DNA of 41,936 bases, from NCBI GenBank assembly GCA_938049325.1, contig CALICC010000003.1, positions 1 through 41,936 of the forward strand, written 5' to 3'. Source of the stretch: an uncultured Ilumatobacter sp. (GTDB lineage Bacteria; Actinomycetota; Acidimicrobiia; Acidimicrobiales; Ilumatobacteraceae). The number at the start of each line of letters is the position of its first letter. Position 1 is the first letter of the stretch. Shown here piece after piece: positions 25,928 to 33,184 of this stretch. Position numbers and translations under genes: made by a program. The notes beneath the pieces were generated by a model, which worked only from the letters and a program-made list of their open reading frames with translations, did no database searches and was not told the origin of the DNA.

Positions 25928-26787
25928 GGCTGGGCGACTACGAGCTCATCGAGCGACTCGGCGATGGCAACCACGGCATCTTCCACATCGCCAAGCCACC
26001 TGCGCGTCTCGGCCTGGCCGATCCGATGGTGACGCTGAAAGTGCTCGATCACTTCGGGTCGGCAGACGACTTCAAGCGGATCACGAACGAGCTGCGGCTC
26101 CTCCACTCGTTGCAGTCACCGCACCTCGTCGAACTCCTCGATGCAGGGTCGGTCGACGGGCGCATGTACCTGGCGACACGGTTCTACCCGGGAGGCCCGC
26201 TGTCCGACATTCGTGACACGCTCGATCGAGCGACGCTGGTCGCCGTGGTTGCCGACGCCGCCCGAGGCGCGCACGCCATGCACGAGGTGGGTGTTGCGCA
26301 CCGCGACATCAACCCACAAAACGTCTTCATCGATCGCACTCGAGGCCGCCTGGCCGACCTCGGATTGGCACAAACGCTGGCAGGAGCAACCGCCACGGTC
26401 GGCACCGGTCCGATCGGTTCGCTCCAGTTCATCGACCCCGAGCTCGCATGGGGTGGCCAAGCTTCGCGAGCGACCGACGTGTGGTCGATCGGCATCACGC
26501 TGCACTGCGCGCTGAGCGACCAGCTGCCGTTCGGCGAGATTCCGACGTCGAGCCTGATGGCCGCGCTGCGCCACGTGGTGCACACCCCACCCTCGCTCGA
26601 CCACCGCTTCGAACCCGAGCTGCTGAATGTCGTCAGCCGTTGCCTCGCGCCGATCGGCGAACGATTCAGCACTGCGCTCGAAGTCGCCGAGCAACTCGAC
26701 GACGTGAGCCGCCAACTCGCACAAGCAATGCCCGCCGACCGTCGGACCGAGCAGACTGATCACATGGAGGACCATCCCGATGTCTGA
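25924..26787 (+). CDS. Soluble Ser/Thr protein kinase (Hanks type)
   Basis: A 287-residue kinase with no membrane segment, so cytoplasmic, unlike PknB. Motifs: ATP loop LGDGNHGIFHIAK, ion-pair lysine in VTLKVLD (Lys 39), catalytic HRDINPQN (Asp 128, Asn 133), metal-binding ADLGLA (Asp 145, DLG for DFG), activation segment GTGPIGSLQFIDPELAWGG and DVWSIGITLHCAL. All catalytic residues are present, so it should be active. The real start is ATG 25924, which overlaps the transporter stop; upstream in-frame starts would lie inside that gene. It overlaps the FHA gene by 8 nt, and FHA domains read phospho-threonine, so the two probably form a writer-reader pair. Confidence 0.92.
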   Translation: MRLGDYELIERLGDGNHGIFHIAKPPARLGLADPMVTLKVLDHFGSADDFKRITNELRLLHSLQSPHLVELLDAGSVDGRMYLATRFYPGGPLSDIRDTLDRATLVAVVADAARGAHAMHEVGVAHRDINPQNVFIDRTRGRLADLGLAQTLAGATATVGTGPIGSLQFIDPELAWGGQASRATDVWSIGITLHCALSDQLPFGEIPTSSLMAALRHVVHTPPSLDHRFEPELLNVVSRCLAPIGERFSTALEVAEQLDDVSRQLAQAMPADRRTEQTDHMEDHPDV

Positions 26788-28102
26788 AATCGCAGACCGC
26801 TGTCTGGTGAGCGGAGCTGACGGTCACGTCACCGTGACGCCTGCCGGGCGTGTCGTCCTGACCGAAACCCCCACTGCGCAACGCGGTGAAGACCTCGACC
26901 GAATCGCCGGCGACGTCGGCTCCGACGTCGCGCTCCGAACGCTTGCCGGCATCGGCGGTACGGCTGCGCTCCTCGAACCATCGGATGGCCCGCTGCGGTT
27001 GACGATGACGGGACGCATCGGTGTGCTGATCGAGCTGCCGAACGCCGAGATGTTCGTGAGCCCGACGGGCAGCGATGGCCACACCGTGATGATTCCGGGT
27101 GACGCCACGCGATTCGCCGTGGCCATCGGGGCAACCGCGCCGAGCGATCTCACGCCCAACACCGCCGCCAGCATTTCGCACGCGGATGGCCAGCCTGCGA
27201 GCCAGTTCGTGATCGATCTGGTCGGTGCGCAGCCCGACCCGACACCTGTCGGACTCGACATCGTCGACCTGTCGATCGTGGCAGACATCGCACCCGCACC
27301 ACTACCGATCGTGGCCGCCGAGCCGCAACCGCCGGCACCGCGCCCACCGTCGGATCCGTCGATCATTCCGCCTCAGCCGCGCTCGTCGCAGCCACCGCCA
27401 CCCAATCCGAGCGACATCATCCCGCCGCAGCCGATCTTCGGCCAGGCCGCCTCACCGCAACCAGCCTCACCCCAACCCGCGCCACCCCAACCTGCGCCGC
27501 CCGCTTCCACGCCGCCGCCCGCCGAGACGCCAGCTCCTGACGTCGCACCCGCACCGGCCGCAGCTGCTGCCCCCGGTCCAGGATCCGGAGCGACCCAAGC
27601 GCATGACGCATCTCCCGACGATCCGAATTGGGTGCTCGGAATCCGGTGTCCACTCGACCACCACAACCATCCCGAAGCCGAGTACTGCTCGCAGTGCGGT
27701 CGCAAGATGGGCATCAACTCGACGGCCGTGTTCGTCGGTGGACCTCGCCCGCCGCTCGGGCTGTTCCTCCTCGACGACGGCGGTGCGATCCCGATCGCCA
27801 CCGACCTCCTGATCGGCCGCGACGCGACGACGCACGAAGACGTGCGCGCCGGCGACCGCCAGGCCGTCCTCCTCACTGATGCGAGCAACGTGGTCTCACG
27901 CCACCATCTGGCGATCACGTTGGATGAGTGGAACGTCACGGTCACCGACCTCGGGAGCGCGAACGGCACGTCACTCGTGAGCGACCTCACCGGCCGCGCG
28001 ATGACCCTCGACCCCCATCAGGTCGTGACGATGCAACCGGGCGACCTGTTGCAGATCGGCCCGCGCACGCTGCAGCTTCAGCTGCACCACGTCGCGAGCT
28101 GA
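26780..28102 (+). CDS. FHA-domain protein with zinc ribbon and Pro-rich linker
   Basis: A 440-residue cytoplasmic protein. Residues 1-170 are a beta-rich domain I do not recognise. A Pro/Ala/Gln-rich linker (about 175-280) follows, with repeated PQPASPQPAPPQP units. A zinc ribbon starts at Cys 290 (CPLDHHNHPEAEYCSQCGRKM), and a C-terminal FHA domain holds LLIGRDA, VVSRHHLAI and LGSANGT, the residues that bind phospho-Thr. ATG 26780 has GGAGGA 8 nt upstream and overlaps the kinase stop. It likely recruits the kinase or its phosphorylated targets. The layout resembles FHA proteins that accompany actinobacterial Ig-repeat/MoxR clusters. Confidence 0.9.
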   Translation: MSEIADRCLVSGADGHVTVTPAGRVVLTETPTAQRGEDLDRIAGDVGSDVALRTLAGIGGTAALLEPSDGPLRLTMTGRIGVLIELPNAEMFVSPTGSDGHTVMIPGDATRFAVAIGATAPSDLTPNTAASISHADGQPASQFVIDLVGAQPDPTPVGLDIVDLSIVADIAPAPLPIVAAEPQPPAPRPPSDPSIIPPQPRSSQPPPPNPSDIIPPQPIFGQAASPQPASPQPAPPQPAPPASTPPPAETPAPDVAPAPAAAAAPGPGSGATQAHDASPDDPNWVLGIRCPLDHHNHPEAEYCSQCGRKMGINSTAVFVGGPRPPLGLFLLDDGGAIPIATDLLIGRDATTHEDVRAGDRQAVLLTDASNVVSRHHLAITLDEWNVTVTDLGSANGTSLVSDLTGRAMTLDPHQVVTMQPGDLLQIGPRTLQLQLHHVAS

Positions 28103-28123
28103 GCACCGCGCCCGCCGCGAGCG

Positions 28124-28744
28124 TCAGTCGACCGCGGCCAGCACGTCGGCGCGGTGCTTGACCGCGTCGACGACTCGGGCGTTTGGTTCGTCTGACGACT
28201 GGACGAACGTCGCTGCGTCGGCTGGCGACTTCCCAAACTCGATGTGTCGGGCGACGAGACGTTCGACCCGGAGCCCTGGATCGATGTCGAGATGAACCGT
28301 GAGATCGAAGAGACCAGCGAGCGCATCCCACGGTGGCGTCTCGAGCAACAGGTAGTTGCCTTCGACGATGACGATGTGGGCCGAGGCATCCACGTGGATC
28401 TGCTCGTCGATCGGTTCGTCGATGACCCGATCGAATGCGGGCAACGACACCGTCTGCGTTGCCGATCGCAGCGCTCCGACCGCGGCCACGAAGGCATCGG
28501 CAGCGAACGTGTGCGGGGCACCTTTGACGTGCCGCACGCCGCGCTCGTCGAGCACCGAGTTGGGCAGGTGGTAGCCGTCCATCGGGACGATCGCGGCGTC
28601 GAGTTCTGCTGCCAACGATGCCGCGACGGTGGACTTGCCACTCCCGGGCGCTCCGGCGATTCCGACGAGGAAGCGGTCGTGGCCAGCCGAGCGCGAGGCA
28701 ATGAGTGCGCCGAGTCCAGCGGCGTCGACGTGCTGTTGCGTCAC
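28124..28744 (-). CDS. P-loop sugar/nucleoside kinase, FrcK-like
   Basis: A 206-residue kinase of the uridine kinase/pantothenate kinase fold. Walker A is GIAGAPGSGKST; MDGYHLPN, PAFDRVIDEPI and IVIVEGNYLLLE follow in the family order. In rhizobial fructose transport operons a kinase of this type (FrcK) follows the binding protein, permease and ATPase genes, exactly the order here, so phosphorylation of an imported sugar is a likely role. GTG 28744 leaves a 16-nt gap after the ATPase; GTG 28777 is an alternative that would overlap it by 17 nt. Last gene of the operon. Confidence 0.85.
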   Translation of the reverse strand: MTQQHVDAAGLGALIASRSAGHDRFLVGIAGAPGSGKSTVAASLAAELDAAIVPMDGYHLPNSVLDERGVRHVKGAPHTFAADAFVAAVGALRSATQTVSLPAFDRVIDEPIDEQIHVDASAHIVIVEGNYLLLETPPWDALAGLFDLTVHLDIDPGLRVERLVARHIEFGKSPADAATFVQSSDEPNARVVDAVKHRADVLAAVD

Positions 28745-28760
28745 GTCACGACGGCGCCGT

Positions 28761-29537
28761 TCACGCCGCAGCCGCACCGGTCATGATGGCAACGGCCTCG
28801 GCCATCGTGTGCGACTCGGGCGTCACGACGGTGGCGCGCCGACCCAAGCGCTGGATGTGGATCCGGTCGGCGACCTCGAACACGTGTGGCATGTTGTGAC
28901 TGATCAGGATCACAGGCAGACCGCGTTCGCGCAGGTCGCCGATCAGTTGCAACACCTGGCCTGACTCCTTCACCCCGAGCGCCGCCGTGGGTTCGTCGAG
29001 GATCACGACCTTGCTTCCGAACGCCGCGGCGCGGGCAACCGCCACTGCCTGGCGCTGACCGCCTGACAGCGTTTCGACGGCTTGCGTGATGTCTTGCAGC
29101 GTGCCGATGCCCAACTCGTCGAGTGCTTCTTTGGCCTGGCGTCGCATCCCGCGCTTGTCGACCTTGCGGAAGATGCTGCCGAGCGGCCCGGCGACACGAC
29201 GTTCACGTCCGAGAAACATGTTCTCGGCGATGTCGAGCGCCGGAGCGACGGCGAGCGTCTGGTACACGGTTTCGATCCCGACCGCTTGGGCGTCAGGCGG
29301 CCCCTTGAACGTGACCCGCTCACCGTTGAGATACATCTCGCCTTCGTCGGGTTCCATGGCGCCCGACAGGCACTTGATGAGCGACGACTTCCCCGCGCCG
29401 TTGTCGCCGATCACCGCGAGGACTTCGCCGGGATACAGCTCGAGGTCGGCACCGCCAAGCGCGGTGACTCGACCGAACCGCTTGACGAGGCCCCGCGCTT
29501 CGAGCACGGGCGTCGTGGCGCTGGACGCGTCGCTCAT
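28761..29537 (-). CDS. Sugar ABC transporter ATPase, FrcA-like
   Basis: A 258-residue single-domain ATPase. Walker A is GDNGAGKSS, the signature VETLSGGQRQAVAVARA, Walker B KVVILDEPTAALG and the switch ILISHNM. A one-domain ATPase of this length with RIHIQRLGRRATVV near the end is typical of FrcA/GguA-like proteins rather than the double-domain RbsA. ATG 29537 overlaps the permease stop (ATGA). It energises import by the permease encoded upstream. Transcribed from the LacI-controlled promoter near 31980. Confidence 0.93.
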   Translation of the reverse strand: MSDASSATTPVLEARGLVKRFGRVTALGGADLELYPGEVLAVIGDNGAGKSSLIKCLSGAMEPDEGEMYLNGERVTFKGPPDAQAVGIETVYQTLAVAPALDIAENMFLGRERRVAGPLGSIFRKVDKRGMRRQAKEALDELGIGTLQDITQAVETLSGGQRQAVAVARAAAFGSKVVILDEPTAALGVKESGQVLQLIGDLRERGLPVILISHNMPHVFEVADRIHIQRLGRRATVVTPESHTMAEAVAIMTGAAAA

Positions 29538-30625
29538 TTTCCAACCTTTCGGATCCAGGTGTCGAGGGCAACTGCGAAGAGGATGAGGAGCCCGATCGCC
29601 AAGTTCTTGTAGAACGCATCGACTCCGGCAAGGCTCAGCCCGGTATCGAACATCGTCACGATCATCGCTCCGATCAACGTGCCGACCAGCCGACCGCGAC
29701 CGCCGAAGAGACTGGTTCCTCCGATTACCACGGCGGTGATCGTCTCGAGATTGATGTCGGTGGCCGCGTTGCTCGATGCGGAGAGCGAGCGGCCAAGTTG
29801 CACCCAGCCACCAATGGCGTAGATGAGTCCGGCAACCATGTACACGCTGATCAAGACACCGCGTGTGTTGATGCCGGCGAGCCGCGCGGCTTCGGCGTCG
29901 TCGCCGGTGGCGTAGATGTGCCTGCCCCAGGCGGTGCTCGACAGGATGTATGCGAACACGACGTACATCGCGAGCGCCAGCAGCACGCCGACCGTGATGC
30001 GCATCGTGCCGATCGAGATGCCTCGTCCGAGAACGAGGAGCAGACCCTCTGCGACGTCTCGGGTTTCGCCGTTGTCTCCCAGCGCCTCCTTCGACGTGGT
30101 CTGCGCCTTGCTGTAGACGTTGCCGAGCGACTGGTACACGTAGAACGTGCCGAGCGTGACGATGAACGGTGGGAGTCCGAATCTGGTCACGAGCCCACCG
30201 TGGATCGCACCGAGGAACAGCCCGAGCAACACGCCGAGCAACAGACCAAAGACCGGGTGAATGGGGTCGATCACCCACCCGGCGATCGGCACGGTCGCAC
30301 CGAACGCGACCATTCGAGCGATCACGAGATGGACGAGGATCATCGCGGTGCCGACCGACAGGTCGATACCGGCGGTGAGGATGATGAGCGTCTGGCCGAT
30401 CGCCAAGGTGGCGAGCACAGCGGTCTGCTGCAACATGATGCCGATGGTGCTCGGCTGGTGGAAGCGGCCGTCACCGAGCATCGTGAACACAAGGCCGGAG
30501 ACGATGAGCACGAGTGCCGGGCTGAGGACCGGATACTTGTGGAGTGCGTGCTGGAGTTGGTCGAGCGGCGTACGTGACTGGCTCAGCAGACCGGTTGCGT
30601 CGTCGACGGGTGTCGCGGATGTCAT
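29534..30625 (-). CDS. Sugar ABC transporter permease, FrcC/RbsC-like
   Basis: A 363-residue permease with about ten helices. Family signatures include AIGQTLIILTAGIDLSVGT and GLPPFIVTLGTFYVYQ, then the coupling region ATGDDAEAARLAGINTRGV and the later VVIGGTSLFGGRGRLVGT. These mark carbohydrate permeases of the CUT2 class (ribose, fructose, xylose). It follows the binding-protein gene after a 145-nt gap that holds a hairpin, and overlaps the ATPase gene. The binding protein and kinase context favours fructose or a similar monosaccharide, without proof. Confidence 0.93.
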   Translation of the reverse strand: MTSATPVDDATGLLSQSRTPLDQLQHALHKYPVLSPALVLIVSGLVFTMLGDGRFHQPSTIGIMLQQTAVLATLAIGQTLIILTAGIDLSVGTAMILVHLVIARMVAFGATVPIAGWVIDPIHPVFGLLLGVLLGLFLGAIHGGLVTRFGLPPFIVTLGTFYVYQSLGNVYSKAQTTSKEALGDNGETRDVAEGLLLVLGRGISIGTMRITVGVLLALAMYVVFAYILSSTAWGRHIYATGDDAEAARLAGINTRGVLISVYMVAGLIYAIGGWVQLGRSLSASSNAATDINLETITAVVIGGTSLFGGRGRLVGTLIGAMIVTMFDTGLSLAGVDAFYKNLAIGLLILFAVALDTWIRKVGK

Positions 30626-30680
30626 TCGTCCCCCAGACGGTGATGACGATGTGTGTGAGTAACGGCGTGCAGGAACGACA

Positions 30681-30710
30681 ACGGGGCGGCCGGCGCACCG
30701 ACCGCCCCGT
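30681..30710 (-). terminator. Intercistronic hairpin between binding protein and permease genes
   Basis: ACGGGGCGG and CCGCCCCGT form a perfect 9-bp stem 60 nt after the binding-protein stop codon. Such hairpins commonly end a share of transcripts or protect the upstream mRNA, so that the binding protein is made in excess over permease and ATPase. Confidence 0.6.
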
Positions 30711-30770
30711 CATCCTGACATGTGTCTTCGTGGTGACCCGGTGCCGGAGCACCAGGTCAAGCTGCGGCGA

Positions 30771-31910
30771 TCAGCCCCAGCAGATCTCGGTGCCGTCGGC
30801 AACCGAGATGCTGTCGACACCGTCGACGGCGCTGTCGGTGACGAGCGCGACGCCGGTGTTGAAGAAGTCGAGGCCGTCGGTCGGCGTAGGTGCGTCTCCG
30901 CCGTTGGCGAGGTCGACGATTGCTTCCATGCCGAGCGTGGCCATCCGACCGGGGTACTGCTGAGCGGTGGCACCGATGACACCTTCGGCGACGAGGCGCA
31001 GACCCGGGTCACAACCGCCGTCGACCGAGACGATCAGCACGCCGTCAGCGCTGCCTGCAGCGGTGAGTGCGTCGAACGCACCCTGAGCTGCCGGCTCGTT
31101 GATCGTGTAGACGACGTTGATGTCGGGGTTCTGAGCCAGGCAGGTTTCCATCGCCGTGCGGCCTCCGTCGACGGCGCCGTTGGTCGGTTCGTGGCAGACG
31201 ATTTCGTAGTCGCCACCCGAGTAGCTGCCGGTGGCGGGTTCGTTGCCGTTGCCCGACGTGTCGATGGCATCGATGATGCCCATGCCGATCAAGAAGCCTT
31301 GGTCACGCAGGTAGTCGACGGAGACCACCTGGTCGTTGAAGAGGTCGAGCATGGCGATGGTCGCCTTCTCGCCGCCGAGGGTCCCGGCGGCCCACTGGCC
31401 GATCAGTTCGCCGCCGAGCTGGTTGTCGGTCGCGAAAGTGATGTCGACCGCATCAGCCGGATTCGGCGGCGTGTCGAGTGCGATCGTGTAGAGCCCCGCG
31501 TCGCGTGCTGCCTGCAGTGCGGGCACCACGGCATCGCCGCTCGGCGTGATGAGGATGCCAGCGTCACCGCGGGCAACAGCGGCTTCGATCGCATCGATCT
31601 GACTCTGCGTGTCGCCGTCTTCTTGACCGGCGGCCACCGTGAGGCTCACGCCCAGTGCGTCGGCTTCGGCTTCGGCCGAGTTGGCCATCGACACGAAGAA
31701 CGCATTCGACGTGTTCTTGAGGATCAACGACACGCCCACGCCGTCTCCTCCGGTGTCGGCAGCGGCGGTGCCGTCGGAACTCTCGGCAGCGGTACTCGCT
31801 TCCGGTGCGTCGTCGGATGCCTCGTCGTCGCTCCCACACGCCGCGAGCACCAGTGCGCCAGCAGCGAGCGCGCTCGCAACGCGCCGGCCATACATCGATG
31901 ATTTCTTCAC
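30771..31910 (-). CDS. Sugar-binding lipoprotein of the ABC transporter, FrcB-like
   Basis: A 379-residue solute-binding lipoprotein with signal RRVASALAAGALVLAAC and a Ser/Ala/Asp-rich linker, then a periplasmic-binding-protein type I fold (VSLILKNTSNAFFVSMANSA, DAIEAAVARGDAGILITPSG, YTINEPAAQGAFDAL). This is the CUT2 class. GTG 31910 is chosen because AGGGGG lies 6 nt upstream; the longer frame from 31961 would begin inside an operator. First gene of the frc-like operon and divergent from the LacI regulator. Confidence 0.92.
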   Translation of the reverse strand: MKKSSMYGRRVASALAAGALVLAACGSDDEASDDAPEASTAAESSDGTAAADTGGDGVGVSLILKNTSNAFFVSMANSAEAEADALGVSLTVAAGQEDGDTQSQIDAIEAAVARGDAGILITPSGDAVVPALQAARDAGLYTIALDTPPNPADAVDITFATDNQLGGELIGQWAAGTLGGEKATIAMLDLFNDQVVSVDYLRDQGFLIGMGIIDAIDTSGNGNEPATGSYSGGDYEIVCHEPTNGAVDGGRTAMETCLAQNPDINVVYTINEPAAQGAFDALTAAGSADGVLIVSVDGGCDPGLRLVAEGVIGATAQQYPGRMATLGMEAIVDLANGGDAPTPTDGLDFFNTGVALVTDSAVDGVDSISVADGTEICWG

Positions 31911-31946
31911 AACAGTCCCCCTCAGGAATGAATTCACGTCGCCGGG

Positions 31947-31960
31947 TGACAACGTTGTCA
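31947..31960. promoter_or_regulatory. LacI-type operator O1
   Basis: Perfect palindrome TGACAACGTTGTCA with a central CG, the classical LacI-family half-site layout. It falls at the expected transcription start of the transporter operon, where a repressor would block initiation. Confidence 0.85.
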
Positions 31961-31984
31961 AGGACAGTACGCATCGCTTGACAA
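31961..31984 (-). promoter_or_regulatory. Promoter of the sugar transporter operon
   Basis: On the minus strand TTGACA (31993-31988, inside operator O2), an 18-nt spacer and TACTGT (31969-31964). The -35 is part of O2 and the start lies in O1, so both operators control it. The listed span covers the spacer and -10. Confidence 0.6.
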
Positions 31985-31998
31985 CGTTGTCAAGCGAT
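31973..31998. promoter_or_regulatory. LacI-type operator O2, 26-bp perfect palindrome
   Basis: The core TGACAACGTTGTCA (31979-31992) is extended by matching flanks to a 26-bp perfect palindrome, the strongest of the three sites. It overlaps the -35 box of the transporter promoter. Its centre is 32 bp from O1. Confidence 0.85.
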
Positions 31999-32013
31999 TT
32001 CGTGACGAACCCT

Positions 32014-32027
32014 TGACAACGTTGTCA
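32014..32027. promoter_or_regulatory. LacI-type operator O3
   Basis: Third identical copy of TGACAACGTTGTCA, centred 35 bp from O2. It lies upstream of the lacI-family gene and holds a plus-strand TTGACA, so it probably gives autoregulation and may allow looping with O1 and O2. Confidence 0.8.
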
Positions 32028-32104
32028 CACATCTGGAAACTGCTCGATGTGCTCGGCACCTACACTCGACCCCGCCGACGAGCGGCGTAAGGCGGGCACC
32101 AGGG

Positions 32105-33136
32105 ATGCAACAGCGACGACCAACCATGCGCGACGTCGCCGAACGGGCCGGCGTGAGCTTCAAGACGGTGTCGCGCGTGGTCAACGCCGAAGGTGGCGTG
32201 AGCGAAGTGCTTGCCGACCGCGTCGCCGGCGCCATTTCCGAACTCGGGTACCGCCCCGACGAACGCGCACGCCGGTTGCGCCAGAGCGACGCCAAGACGG
32301 GAGCCATCGGGTTCGTGATCGTTGACGTCTCCAACCCGTTCTTCTCGTCGGTCCTGCGCGGCATCGAAGAGGTCGCAACCGCCCATGACTCGATCGTCAT
32401 GTCGGGCAGCACCGATGGCGACAAGGACCGCGAGCGCCAGCTCATCGACGCGTTCGTCTCGCGTCGAGTCGACGGCCTCATCGTCGTTCCCGAGGGGTCG
32501 ACCGACAACACCCTCCGCGTCGAGATCGAACGAGGCACGCCGATCGTCTTCGTCGACCTCGAACCGTCAGAGCTCACCGCCGACCTGGTGCGCAGCGACC
32601 ATCATCTCGGCTCGGTCGCCGCGACTGAGCACCTCATCGCACACGGGCACCGCGACATCGCGTTCTTCGGTGATCACCCCGACATCTCCTCGTCGCGCCT
32701 TCGCCGGGCGGGATACGAACAAGCGCTCACCGCTGTCGGCATCGACATCGACGAGAACCGCATCGTGCAGGATCGACTTCGACCCGACGAGTGGCGTGAC
32801 GTGATTCGGACCTACCTCGAGACGCACGAGCGCCCGACGGCGATCTTCTCCGCACAGAACTTCGTCACGGTCGGATGCACTCAGGCTCTCCACGACCTCG
32901 ACCTCCACACCACGATCGCCCAGGTCGGCTTCGACGAAATCGAGCTCGGCGATGTGGTGACGCCCGGTATCACGACCGTTCCGCAACACCCGCTCGACCT
33001 CGGTCGTCGAGCAGCCCAGACGTTGTTCAATCGAATCGGCGGCGACCGTGGCGACGTGACCAAGGAGATCATCGCCAGCCCGATCATCCAGCGCGGATCC
33101 GGAGAGATCCGCCCGGCTGCGACACCGGCCGACTGA
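32105..33136 (+). CDS. LacI-family transcriptional regulator
   Basis: A 343-residue repressor. The N-terminal helix-turn-helix and hinge are MRDVAERAGVSFKTVSRVVN at about residues 8-27, followed by the sugar-sensing domain (AIGFVIVDVSNPFFSSVLRG, VDGLIVVPEG, HRDIAFFGDH, TVGCTQALHDL, VGFDEIELGD). The three TGACAACGTTGTCA palindromes between it and the divergent transporter are the obvious targets, so it should repress sugar import until ligand arrives. ATG 32105 is used; ATG 32126, directly before RDVAERAG, is a possible later start. A TACACT box lies at 32061-32066. Confidence 0.93.
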   Translation: MQQRRPTMRDVAERAGVSFKTVSRVVNAEGGVSEVLADRVAGAISELGYRPDERARRLRQSDAKTGAIGFVIVDVSNPFFSSVLRGIEEVATAHDSIVMSGSTDGDKDRERQLIDAFVSRRVDGLIVVPEGSTDNTLRVEIERGTPIVFVDLEPSELTADLVRSDHHLGSVAATEHLIAHGHRDIAFFGDHPDISSSRLRRAGYEQALTAVGIDIDENRIVQDRLRPDEWRDVIRTYLETHERPTAIFSAQNFVTVGCTQALHDLDLHTTIAQVGFDEIELGDVVTPGITTVPQHPLDLGRRAAQTLFNRIGGDRGDVTKEIIASPIIQRGSGEIRPAATPAD

Positions 33137-33172
33137 ACAGGATTCGCCGGGTGCCCAACACCGGTTGATTCG

Positions 33173-33178
33173 TAGGCT
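33173..33178 (+). promoter_or_regulatory. -10 box of gpmI (leaderless)
   Basis: TAGGCT exactly 6 nt before ATG 33185, 37 nt after the lacI-type gene. gpmI thus probably has its own promoter and a leaderless mRNA. Confidence 0.5.
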
Positions 33179-33184
33179 GCCCGC

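Noticed and set aside
29538..30278. Upstream extension of the sugar ABC ATPase frame
   Set aside because: Arg/His-rich shadow of the permease gene. ATG 29537 overlapping the permease stop is the true start.
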